A stretch of DNA of 8,961 bases. Source: Eutrophocola sp964601805. GTDB lineage: Bacteria > Pseudomonadota > Gammaproteobacteria > Pseudomonadales > Pseudohongiellaceae. The notes under the pieces are model-generated. The model saw only the letters and a list, made by a program, of their open reading frames with translations, did no database searches and was not told where the DNA came from. This document shows positions 1-6,398 of the stretch, piece after piece (the stretch's first letter is position 1; each line of letters starts with the position of its first letter). The position numbers were made by a program, and so were the translations under genes. The stretch lies in the NCBI GenBank assembly GCA_964601805.1, contig CAZROW010000088.1, positions 1-8,961 of the forward strand, read 5' to 3'.

Positions 1-79
1 TTATCAGGAGTATAAGAAGATACCGGTTCCTATACCATCCGGGTGCAATTCGTGGTTAGAATCGGGGTTCGCAACTGGT

Positions 80-91
80 TTGTTGCAACAA
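80..91. promoter_or_regulatory. 12-bp perfect palindrome upstream of the MBL-fold gene
   Basis: TTGTTGCAACAA reads identically on both strands and ends 26 bp before the chosen GTG start at 118. Flanking GGT on the left and ACC on the right extend the symmetry imperfectly. The position suits a repressor operator or a small hairpin in the 5' leader. I found no convincing -35/-10 pair in positions 1-117, so the promoter may lie further upstream, outside the window. The palindrome is seen directly; its regulatory role is inference. Confidence 0.35.
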
Positions 92-117
92 GACCAATAA
101 CTAGAAGGGGAAAGATC

Positions 118-1581
118 GTGTTTAAGAAACTGGCAATGGCAGTAATGATTTTCCTGGGCTTTGGCTGTGCAGCCACCGCCCAGAATGCCGATGACCTCAT
201 CAGTGATGCCCAACAGGCATTGGGTGATGTGGATTCGGTGATGTATTCCGGGTCCGCGCAATATGTGAACTTCCAGCAGTGTAGCGCCAATGCGGCGGCC
301 AGGCGCTGTGAAGGCACACATGACCCGATGCGCGTGATTACAGAATACCAGCGCGTTATCGACCTGAACGCACCAGCGTCCCGTGAAACCGGCAATACCA
401 GAAATATTGGCCCGGGTGGCTCAACCACTATCGGGGATGGCACATTTTTCCAACATGTGTCTTCCGAGCAAGCCGAGTTGTCTGGTGACTGGGCGGATTC
501 GCTGGAGTATTACATCACTCCATGGGGTTTCCTGCAGGGCGCCCAGGAGCAGGGTGCTACATCCAATCGCCGCACACTGCATGGCGAAAGCTACCGTGTT
601 CTGAGCTGGAGCCCGGATGTCAGGGCCCCTTCCGGTGCCAGCTATGTCATCAACGGTTATATCAACGACGATAACCTGGTCGAGCACGTGGAGACCTGGG
701 TGGGACAAAACATCATGGGCGACATGCATGTCTTTGCTTCCTACACCGGCTGGCGTGATTTTGGCGGTTTCATGGTACCCACCAGTATTGAACAAACCCG
801 CGGCGGCTGGCCCTATTTCAAGGCGGCAGTCACCAATGCCGACGCCAACATGAATAACGTGGCTTCCCTGCTACCTGCACCAGCCGCTGGCGGCGGTGGT
901 TTTGGTGGTGGCCGTGGTCCTGTTGAAGTGACAGTGGAAGATCTGGGCAATGACCTGTATCGCTTTACCACTGGCCCCGGCAGCTACGACTCGCTGTTCT
1001 ACGAGTTTGACGATCACATCATGATGCTCGAGGCCGGTGCCAGCCATGACGCCATCGCGGCGTATATAGCAGAAGCCAAACGGATGATGCCGGGCAAACC
1101 CATCCGCTACGTCATGAACACCCACCCCCATGCCGACCACACTGCCGGCCTGCCGGTGATACTGGCCGAGGGGGCAACGATCATCACACAGGCCAACAAC
1201 CAGGAGTTTTTCGAACGCGCACTGAACACACCGCGCACGCTGCTTGATGACGCCCTGGCCAGGAATCCCCAGAAGGTCTGGGTGGAAACTGTGGATACCC
1301 GGAAAACCTATACCGATGGACAGCACACCGTGGAGATGCTGCATATCTACCCGGCGCCCCATTCCAACGGTCTGATGGTGGCCTACTTTCCGCAAGAGGG
1401 GGTATTGTTCCAGGGTGATTTCTCCCTGCCCCGGCCCGGCCAGCCCGGCAATGACCATGTCCAGGCAATCGTACCGGCACTGATCAAGCTCGGCGTCACC
1501 GACTTTGATCGCTATATCAACGTGCATGCGAGCGCCGAACCGGAAACCAAGGACCAGCTCTGGGCTGCCACTGGCAGGTAA
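118..1581 (+). CDS. Exported metallo-beta-lactamase-fold hydrolase, two-domain
   Basis: 487 aa from a GTG start. The start is chosen because AAGGGG (105-110) sits 7 nt upstream and the protein then opens with a classic signal peptide: MFKK, a hydrophobic core, and a likely signal peptidase I cut after ATA (ATA|QNA). An in-frame GTG at 43 would put 25 charged residues before the signal. Residues about 25-255 form an N-terminal domain I cannot name. A Gly-rich linker (258-267) leads to a C-terminal MBL domain with all expected metal ligands: H336-x-H338-x-D340-H341 (HPHADH), H415 (APHSNG), D434 (FQGDF) and H470 (NVHAS). An Asp rather than Cys at the bridging position is typical of glyoxalase II-like hydrolases, not of B1 beta-lactamases. 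It is probably a periplasmic, dinuclear zinc (or iron) hydrolase. Substrate is unknown, and beta-lactam hydrolysis should not be assumed. It appears monocistronic, with a strong terminator downstream. Confidence 0.88.
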   Translation: MFKKLAMAVMIFLGFGCAATAQNADDLISDAQQALGDVDSVMYSGSAQYVNFQQCSANAAARRCEGTHDPMRVITEYQRVIDLNAPASRETGNTRNIGPGGSTTIGDGTFFQHVSSEQAELSGDWADSLEYYITPWGFLQGAQEQGATSNRRTLHGESYRVLSWSPDVRAPSGASYVINGYINDDNLVEHVETWVGQNIMGDMHVFASYTGWRDFGGFMVPTSIEQTRGGWPYFKAAVTNADANMNNVASLLPAPAAGGGGFGGGRGPVEVTVEDLGNDLYRFTTGPGSYDSLFYEFDDHIMMLEAGASHDAIAAYIAEAKRMMPGKPIRYVMNTHPHADHTAGLPVILAEGATIITQANNQEFFERALNTPRTLLDDALARNPQKVWVETVDTRKTYTDGQHTVEMLHIYPAPHSNGLMVAYFPQEGVLFQGDFSLPRPGQPGNDHVQAIVPALIKLGVTDFDRYINVHASAEPETKDQLWAATGR

Positions 1582-1601
1582 TTCAATCCGGGTTTGTAAA
1601 T

Positions 1602-1631
1602 AAAAAGGCAGGGTATAGCCCTGCCTTTTTT
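1602..1631 (+). terminator. Intrinsic terminator of the MBL-fold gene
   Basis: A 12-bp perfect stem pairs AAAAAGGCAGGG (1602-1613) with CCCTGCCTTTTT (1619-1630) around the 5-nt loop TATAG. It begins 21 nt after the TAA stop and ends in a T run. The matching A run on the left arm means it could also act on transcripts arriving from the minus-strand genes, so it may be bidirectional between the convergent units. Confidence 0.92.
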
Positions 1632-1676
1632 ATTTCAGAAAAGAAACCTCGAACTTCCTGTGTAAACCTCGATCCC

Positions 1677-1715
1677 TGTAGGCCGGAGAAGGCCTGCGGC
1701 CATCTCCGGCCTACA
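1677..1715. repeat. REP-like palindrome, copy 1 (after ZIP gene)
   Basis: Perfect 13-bp outer arms, TGTAGGCCGGAGA (1677-1689) and TCTCCGGCCTACA (1703-1715), enclose an A/A mismatch and an inner GGCC-TGC-GGCC hairpin with a 3-nt loop. The element abuts the stop codon of the minus-strand ZIP gene (stop 1716-1718). The second copy at 2500-2538 has the same architecture. The TAGGCCGGA core resembles the GCCGGA/TCCGGC arms of enterobacterial REP elements. The likely role is an extragenic palindrome that stabilises 3' mRNA ends or marks intergenic DNA. Seen directly, except the role. Confidence 0.85.
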
Positions 1716-2432
1716 TTAGTTCACCAGAAACTGGTGGCCTATGAGACCAAGCAGGAACCCGGCAACCACCCCGATGGCAGGAAGCCAGTGATTTTCCAGT
1801 TTCGCCTGCGGAGCAATATCCGTGAAGGTGATATACAAAATCCCGCCCGCGGAAAAAATCATTACGCAGGACACCGCCACGGGATAAGCGGATAACCAGT
1901 AGTAACCGGCAAAGCCACAAACTGGTCCGAGCAAGGCCAGTAATACGAAGACGCCAAGCAGGCGACCGTTGCTGAACGTGGTGGCACTTTTGAGTTCCCG
2001 GAATGAATTGAATCCTTCCGGCAGATTCTGCAAAGCCATCAACAGGGCCAATAAAAAGGCAGAGGAATTACCCAGGGACAGGGCAGCACCCAGGGCCAGC
2101 GCCTCCGGCACAAAGTCCGACAGCATCGCGACCAACTGGGCCATGGAAGTATTGAGACGATGTAAAAAAATATCCAGGGCCATGAAAGCAATACCGCCGG
2201 CCATGAACCAGAAGCTGATCGCAACAACCCCCAGGTTACGGGAACCCTCAGGGACAAGAACCAGGGCCACAGCCGACAACAGGGCGCCGCCACCAAAAGC
2301 CATGACACTGTGCCGGAATTCCGTCTCCAGCCAGTTACTCTTTATGTGGTCACCCACCGACAGCAGCGCGCCCAGTGGTATGGCAAGACCTGCCATCAGG
2401 GTGAGCATCAGGATGGTGACAATTTCATTCAC
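1716..2432 (-). CDS. ZIP-family metal transporter with altered metal site
   Basis: 238 aa from a GTG start, the most upstream start possible before an in-frame stop; no clear Shine-Dalgarno precedes it. About eight hydrophobic segments fill the length, as expected for an inner-membrane ZIP permease that imports divalent metal. The two signature helices are recognisable: TM4 with DFVPEALALG (D106, P109, E110) and TM5 with LQNLPEGF (Q135, N136, P138, E139). In most ZIPs TM4 reads HNxPEG; here the His is Asp106 and the Asn is Phe107. In TM6 the Glu expected before Pro is Gly169. The primary site would therefore be D106/E110/Q135/E139 and the second site appears lost. Metal specificity (Zn, Fe, Mn or other) cannot be assigned. 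It lies downstream of rdgC on the same strand, 116 bp away, with a REP-like element between them, so co-transcription is possible but not certain. Confidence 0.82.
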   Translation of the reverse strand: MNEIVTILMLTLMAGLAIPLGALLSVGDHIKSNWLETEFRHSVMAFGGGALLSAVALVLVPEGSRNLGVVAISFWFMAGGIAFMALDIFLHRLNTSMAQLVAMLSDFVPEALALGAALSLGNSSAFLLALLMALQNLPEGFNSFRELKSATTFSNGRLLGVFVLLALLGPVCGFAGYYWLSAYPVAVSCVMIFSAGGILYITFTDIAPQAKLENHWLPAIGVVAGFLLGLIGHQFLVN

Positions 2433-2499
2433 GGTCTGGCTGGTCTATTTGGTTTTGCACATGATCGGTCTGGCAACAGGCCTACTCTCTGCTGTCTGC

Positions 2500-2538
2500 T
2501 GTAGGCCGGAAGAGGCCAGGGGCCATTTCCGGCCTACA
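2500..2538. repeat. REP-like palindrome, copy 2 (after rdgC)
   Basis: Perfect 12-bp arms, TGTAGGCCGGAA (2500-2511) and TTCCGGCCTACA (2527-2538), followed inward by a G/T pair, an A/A mismatch and an inner GGCC-AGG-GGCC hairpin with a 3-nt loop. Arms, length (39 bp) and inner hairpin match copy 1 at 1677-1715, but loop and flanking bases differ, with paired changes in the stem (GA/TC versus AG/TT). It lies 10 nt beyond the rdgC stop codon and before the ZIP start, where it could limit read-through or protect the upstream mRNA from 3' exonucleases. Confidence 0.85.
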
Positions 2539-2548
2539 AAAATGATAA

Positions 2549-3535
2549 CTACTCTTCTGCCTTGTTCCGGTTATCCGGCAACTGTTTCTTGCCCGGATCT
2601 TCCAGCCCGCCAAATGCACTGAACAGGGACTGGAAAAAATCACTCAGCTGCAAGGTCATCAGGGCAAATTCCTGGTCAAACTTCTCTGCCGGGGTTTCAT
2701 CCTGGTAGCTTTCAGACTCTTCCCTGATGTCCTCGAAACGCAGGCGCTTGATACTCATGTCCTCGACGATATTGCAGCCAACACGACTGTTCCACACTAC
2801 GCCCAGGTGCCGGACCTGCTTGCCGGCTTCCAGGTGAGCCTGGATTTCGTCCCCTTCCAGATCCTGTCCCTTCAGGCGCACCACGTTACTGGCATCCTTC
2901 GGACTGACCAGTTCGCAGTCATCATTGATGACAAAACCATCATCGGCCTTGCCCTGTTTCAGCCAGCGGGTCAGTACAGATGCAGGGGCGACCTTGCTGT
3001 CCGGCAGGGCCACCGGGAAAGAACCCAGGGTATCCCGCAGCAGGTTGAGAAACTCCTCGGCCTTGGGCGCGCTGGCCGAGTCCACCACCAGCAGGTTGTC
3101 CTTGCGGGAGATATAGGCATAGATGCGGGTGGAACGGGTAAAGGCCCGGGGCAGCAGGGCAGCGTAGACATCATCCTGGATTTCCCTTTTTTCCTTGCGG
3201 TACACCTTGCGGGCCTGGCGTTGTTCGATGTCGGCCACTTTTTCAGCAGTCGCCTCGCGCACCACGGTCGCCGGCAGCAACCGGTCCTGTTTCTGGGCGC
3301 AAAGCATGATGTAGTCCCCTACCACGTGGGTCAGCATGGGAGCTGGTGCTTGCCCGTCTTCTTCGATATCAGCTTCCGGGGCGGCGTCACCCAGGGGGCT
3401 GGCCCAGCCAATACGGGCTTTTTCATAACTGGCACAGGGCTGGAAGGCGTTCTCGGCCATCTGGGACTCAAGATCTTCTATGGACATTTCAAAGGGCTGG
3501 ACGAGACAATACAGACGCAGGTTCTTGAACCACAT
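2549..3535 (-). CDS. rdgC: Recombination-associated protein RdgC
   Basis: 328 aa, ATG start, with AGGA about 11 nt upstream. RdgC is a ring-forming, nonspecific double-stranded DNA-binding protein that restrains RecA filament formation and strand exchange; it is cytoplasmic and nucleoid-associated. Recognition rests on motifs matching the E. coli protein in order: WFKNL at 2-6, FxPC (31-34), GWASPLG (43-49), LTHV (68-71), the helical ARKxxRKEK region (108-116), LLPRAF (127-132), VDSASAPKAE (151-160), LLRxxLGSFPV (165-175), the EAGKxV segment (236-241), SIKRLRF (261-267) and FALMTLQL near the C-terminus (290-297). The E. coli protein is about 303 aa; the extra length comes from an acidic, Ala/Pro-rich insert of about 16 residues at 51-66 and a charged tail from about 311. 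It is divergently transcribed from the ATP-grasp operon. A REP-like palindrome follows the stop. Confidence 0.95.
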   Translation of the reverse strand: MWFKNLRLYCLVQPFEMSIEDLESQMAENAFQPCASYEKARIGWASPLGDAAPEADIEEDGQAPAPMLTHVVGDYIMLCAQKQDRLLPATVVREATAEKVADIEQRQARKVYRKEKREIQDDVYAALLPRAFTRSTRIYAYISRKDNLLVVDSASAPKAEEFLNLLRDTLGSFPVALPDSKVAPASVLTRWLKQGKADDGFVINDDCELVSPKDASNVVRLKGQDLEGDEIQAHLEAGKQVRHLGVVWNSRVGCNIVEDMSIKRLRFEDIREESESYQDETPAEKFDQEFALMTLQLSDFFQSLFSAFGGLEDPGKKQLPDNRNKAEE

Positions 3536-3578
3536 ACAACATAAATCCTGGTAAAAATGTAAGACTGGAGGGGTGGTG

Positions 3579-3606
3579 ATTATGCAGGAAAAACGGCCGA
3601 AGTAAA
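3579..3606 (-). promoter_or_regulatory. Candidate sigma70 promoter for rdgC
   Basis: On the minus strand, TTTACT (3601-3606) is followed after 16 nt by CATAAT (3579-3584), giving a leader of roughly 35-40 nt to the rdgC ATG. Matches to consensus are 4/6 and 5/6. The -35 overlaps the left arm of an AT-rich hairpin, AAAAAGG (3604-3610) with CCTTTTT (3623-3629), in the divergent intergenic region. Pattern match only. Confidence 0.4.
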
Positions 3607-3643
3607 AAGGCTGGTCAGAAAACCTTTTTGCTACAGAAAATCA

Positions 3644-3672
3644 TTGCCCTACCTTACCCTTTGACCTATTAT
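3644..3672 (+). promoter_or_regulatory. Candidate sigma70 promoter for the ATP-grasp/GNAT operon
   Basis: TTGCCC (3644-3649), a 17-nt spacer, then TATTAT (3667-3672): 4/6 and 5/6 matches to the sigma70 boxes with optimal spacing. The implied start near 3679 leaves a leader of about 25 nt that contains the AGGGGG ribosome binding site (3690-3695), 8 nt before the ATG at 3704. It lies back to back with the rdgC promoter candidate. Confidence 0.55.
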
Positions 3673-3703
3673 CGCGCGCCATTTTGCCCAGGGGGCACAA
3701 GCC

Positions 3704-4984
3704 ATGAATTTTCTCTTCGTATCGTATGACGGCCTTATCGGCGACCTTGCCTGGAGCGTTATCAAGGAAGGCCACCAGGTCAAGTACGCCATCTCCAACC
3801 CGGAAGACCGCGAGGTCGGCGCGGGTTTTGTGCCCATGGTGGATGACTGGCGACCGGAAGTGGACTGGGCCGACGTCATCATTTTCGATGACGTCCTTGG
3901 CATGGGTACCGAGGCCAAAAAATTGCGCGATGCAGGCAAACTGGTCGTGGGTGGCACCCCCTATACTGACATGCTGGAGGACGACCGCTCCTTTGGCCAG
4001 GAAGAACTGAAAAAACACGACATCTCCATTATTCCCTACAGGCACTTCGAGAGTTTCGATGATGCCATCAATTTCGTGCGCGAAAACAAGGCCCGTTATG
4101 TCATCAAGCCTTCCGGAGAAGCACAGAACCTGAAAGGCCTGCTGTTTATCGGCGAGGAAGAAGACGGCTCCGATGTTATCCAGGTGCTGGAAGACTACCA
4201 GCAGGCCTGGTCCGACAAAATTCCGACCTTCCAGCTCCAGCGCCGGGTGGAAGGCGTCGAGGTTGCTGTCGGTGCTTTTTTCAACGGCAAGGAATTTGCC
4301 TACCCGATCAATATCAATTTCGAACACAAGAAGCTGTTTCCGGGCGACCTGGGCCCCTCAACCGGTGAAATGGGCACGGCCATGTTCTGGTCCGGCCCCA
4401 ACAGGATTTTTAACCAGACCCTGAAAAAGCTGGAAAGCAGGCTGGCAGAGGAAGGCTATGTCGGGTACATCGACCTGAACTGTATTGTCAGCGGCCAGAA
4501 TATCTATCCGCTGGAATTCACTGCCCGCTTTGGTTACCCGACCATCTTTATCCAGCAAGAAGGCATCACCACGCCCATTGCTGAATTCCTGCATGGCCTG
4601 GCCAGCGGCACCCGCAAGACGTTCAAGACACGCACCGGGTTCCAGATCGGTGTGCGTATCGTGGTGCCGCCCTTTCCTTTTACTGACCCTGAAACTTTCC
4701 GCGTGAAATCCAAGGACACCATTATCCATTTCCGCAAAGGCAAGGAAGGTGTTCACTTCGAGGACGTCAAGCTGGTCAACGACGAATGGCTGATTACCGG
4801 CAACTCCGGCGTGATTCTTGTAGTGGTGGGCATGGGGCCCACCATGAAACAGGCCCAGCGCCAGGCTTATTCACGCATCAAGAATCTCATCATTCCCCAC
4901 ATGTACTACCGAGTGGACATCGGTGATCGCTGGTATGAAGACAGCGACAAACTACACAGTTGGGGCTACCTGCGCGAACTATGA
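3704..4984 (+). CDS. PurD-like ATP-grasp ligase, probably not GAR synthetase
   Basis: 426 aa; ATG with AGGGGG 8 nt upstream. The protein follows phosphoribosylamine-glycine ligase (PurD) from end to end: an N-terminal nucleotide-fold domain (about 1-95), an ATP-binding lysine in YVIKPSG (132-137, K135), EGVEVAVGAF (183-192), FPGDLGPSTGEMG (212-224), the metal-site strand EFTARFGYPT (271-280) and a C-terminal domain ending with YYRVDIGDRW (401-410). An ATP-dependent carboxylate-amine ligase is therefore expected, acting in the cytoplasm. Key PurD motifs are changed: the N-terminal GGxGREHA loop reads SYDGLIGD (7-14), and EFNxRFGDPE has become EFTARFGYPT, replacing the metal-binding Asn by Thr273, Asp by Tyr278 and Glu by Thr280. 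The substrate is thus probably not glycine plus phosphoribosylamine. Its stop overlaps the start of the GNAT-fold gene (ATGA), pointing to a joint role in making an amide or peptide product. Fold confident; substrate unknown. Confidence 0.85.
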   Translation: MNFLFVSYDGLIGDLAWSVIKEGHQVKYAISNPEDREVGAGFVPMVDDWRPEVDWADVIIFDDVLGMGTEAKKLRDAGKLVVGGTPYTDMLEDDRSFGQEELKKHDISIIPYRHFESFDDAINFVRENKARYVIKPSGEAQNLKGLLFIGEEEDGSDVIQVLEDYQQAWSDKIPTFQLQRRVEGVEVAVGAFFNGKEFAYPININFEHKKLFPGDLGPSTGEMGTAMFWSGPNRIFNQTLKKLESRLAEEGYVGYIDLNCIVSGQNIYPLEFTARFGYPTIFIQQEGITTPIAEFLHGLASGTRKTFKTRTGFQIGVRIVVPPFPFTDPETFRVKSKDTIIHFRKGKEGVHFEDVKLVNDEWLITGNSGVILVVVGMGPTMKQAQRQAYSRIKNLIIPHMYYRVDIGDRWYEDSDKLHSWGYLREL

Positions 4985-5871
4985 TCAGATTCGTAACAGA
5001 ACAGGCCGAATGTGAAGCACTCTGGGAGCAATTCAGCCCCAGGGAACGCGCATGGGATGAATGGGAACTCATGTCTGCCTTTCATGACGAAGCGCGTTAT
5101 CGTTTCAACTTCATGGTTCATGAAACCGACGGTACCGTCGACGGCCTCATTCCCCTGGTCGAAGACACAAAAGACAACAGTTATGAATTGTTTGGCGGTT
5201 GTTATGCAGATAGCCGGGAGCCCTGGATTGCCATAGTTGACTTCAAGGAGTGTTTCGACAACCTGCCGAACAACACCGCTTTTTTCGACCTGCGTGGCAG
5301 TTGGGTAGCGAATGTCCTGAAGATATTTCCTGAATATGAGCCCAACTTTGTCGAGCAGGATATGCAGTACTACCTGGTACCTGCCGACTTTGATTACGAT
5401 TTCATCAACCATATTCACGCCACCTTTTCCAAGGACAAGCGCAAAGGCTTTCTGCGGGACATTCGCAAGATGGTTGAAACCTATCCGCTGGAATCCTTGT
5501 GGAGTGACGACGATGAAACCGAAGCCTTCATTGAACTGAACGTGAAAAATTTCGGCGAGGAGTCTGACTACGCCAATGAGGAAGGCAAGCAGGAAGTACG
5601 CCGCGTTGTCCGGGAACTCAGGGAACTGGGTTACCTGCGCACCTTTGCCATTCGCATCGACGGGATTGTCCAGGCAGTATCGCTGTCAGCCCTGTATAAC
5701 AACAACTGGGTTGCCCTGTATTCAAGTAGCAACAATGACATCAACAACCTGGGCAAACACCTGACCGTGGAAACCATTCAGGAAGCTTGCAGACTCAAGG
5801 TGGATGAAATCAACTACATGACCGGCATGGCCTGGAAAGCTGCCTGGCACATGAAAAAAAACCCCTGTTGA
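4981..5871 (+). CDS. GNAT/FemAB-like acyltransferase-fold protein
   Basis: 296 aa from the ATG at 4981, which overlaps the ATP-grasp stop as ATGA and implies translational coupling. A TTG at 4960 would add seven residues but is less likely. No signal peptide or membrane segment is visible, so the protein is cytoplasmic. The C-terminal half (about 145-290) resembles the GNAT domain of the BioF2/FemAB-like type: a helix-rich KDKRKGFLRDIRKM segment (151-164), then LRTFAIRIDGIVQAVSLSALYNN strands (219-241), YSSSNNDINNLGKHL (247-261) and the closing GMAWKAAWH (282-290), which occupies the position of the G-x-x-x-YK-x-x-W motif. Residues 1-140 form a diverged first lobe, as in tandem-GNAT amidoligases. 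Such proteins transfer acyl or aminoacyl groups (FemAB-type enzymes use aminoacyl-tRNA) to amines. With the ATP-grasp partner it could finish or extend a product; this is inference. A run of eight A at 5853-5860, six codons from the stop, may shift the frame. Confidence 0.72.
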   Translation: MIRFVTEQAECEALWEQFSPRERAWDEWELMSAFHDEARYRFNFMVHETDGTVDGLIPLVEDTKDNSYELFGGCYADSREPWIAIVDFKECFDNLPNNTAFFDLRGSWVANVLKIFPEYEPNFVEQDMQYYLVPADFDYDFINHIHATFSKDKRKGFLRDIRKMVETYPLESLWSDDDETEAFIELNVKNFGEESDYANEEGKQEVRRVVRELRELGYLRTFAIRIDGIVQAVSLSALYNNNWVALYSSSNNDINNLGKHLTVETIQEACRLKVDEINYMTGMAWKAAWHMKKNPC

Positions 5872-6398
5872 ACGATGCGCAAACCGGCCGCCATTCCTGA
5901 TTTACCAATACCCTGAGCCCCTCACCGGCTTCCATTCACTTCCAGCATTCCCGAAAGCAAGATTACGCCTTGTTCATGGGCCGCTTGTATCATTCGGGAA
6001 AACTTCCCAAACCTCTCCAACCCCAGTGATTTAGCGGCAATTCAGTCAATGCCTGAGTAAAAAAATTCGACTCGGGAATTTTTCACATGGAAATGTGCAT
6101 TGGAAAAGCCTTCAATAACCGGCAGTACAAACATGCCCGTCATACATGGCGCTTGAATATCATTTTGAAATTATTTGGAAATACGTGATCCAGTTAACAG
6201 AAAATATTTTGGGAATAAGAAATATTAGTTTAATCTCAGGGGTATTATTTGTATTTTACATTACTCTACACAATAGCTCTGGAATTGTACCCTCCTCTGT
6301 TTCCATAATTGCAATCTGCGTTTCACCCCTGCTTTCCGCTTTTCTGCCGAGACATATCATTGACTCCCTGCCCGAATGTGTGACGAGCCGCTCGAGAT
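5872..6398. other. Non-coding region with competing hairpins, AT-rich 3' half
   Basis: 527 bp without a gene I can support. TTCCCGAA (5948-5955) can pair with TTCGGGAA (5993-6000), while GGGAA (5996-6000) can instead pair with TTCCC (6004-6008). TCGGGAA recurs at 6073-6079 inside another hairpin, AAAAATTC (6061-6068) with GAATTTTT (6076-6083), which could be a weak AT-rich terminator for the upstream operon. Next comes CACAT-GGAA-ATGTG (6084-6097), a 5-bp stem with a GNRA-type loop. From about 6150 to 6290 the sequence is strongly AT-rich, as expected of a regulator's promoter region; TTAACA near 6197 is a possible -35, but no good -10 stands at the right distance. Confidence 0.4.

Noticed and set aside
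43..117. N-terminal extension of the MBL protein from GTG at 43
   Set aside because: It would bury the signal peptide behind 25 residues rich in Arg and Val, whereas GTG at 118 has AAGGGG at ideal spacing.
1123..1140. Calling the MBL protein an antibiotic-resistance beta-lactamase from its HPHADH motif
   Set aside because: The motif is common to the whole superfamily; the Asp at the bridging position and the large N-terminal domain do not fit B1 beta-lactamases.
871..1527. 218-residue minus-strand open frame inside the MBL gene
   Set aside because: It is antisense to a gene with complete metal-binding motifs, a signal peptide and a terminator; its translation is rich in Gly, His and Cys as expected of an antisense shadow.
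1969..2622. 217-residue plus-strand open frame across the ZIP gene
   Set aside because: It runs antisense to the ZIP signature helices and through a REP-like palindrome, with no ribosome binding site or family features.
2807..3544. 245-residue plus-strand open frame antisense to rdgC
   Set aside because: rdgC is clearly identified on the other strand over the whole stretch; this frame shows no motif of its own.
3641..4327. 228-residue minus-strand open frame antisense to the ATP-grasp gene
   Set aside because: The plus strand carries continuous PurD-like motifs with a promoter and ribosome binding site; the minus frame is a codon-bias shadow.
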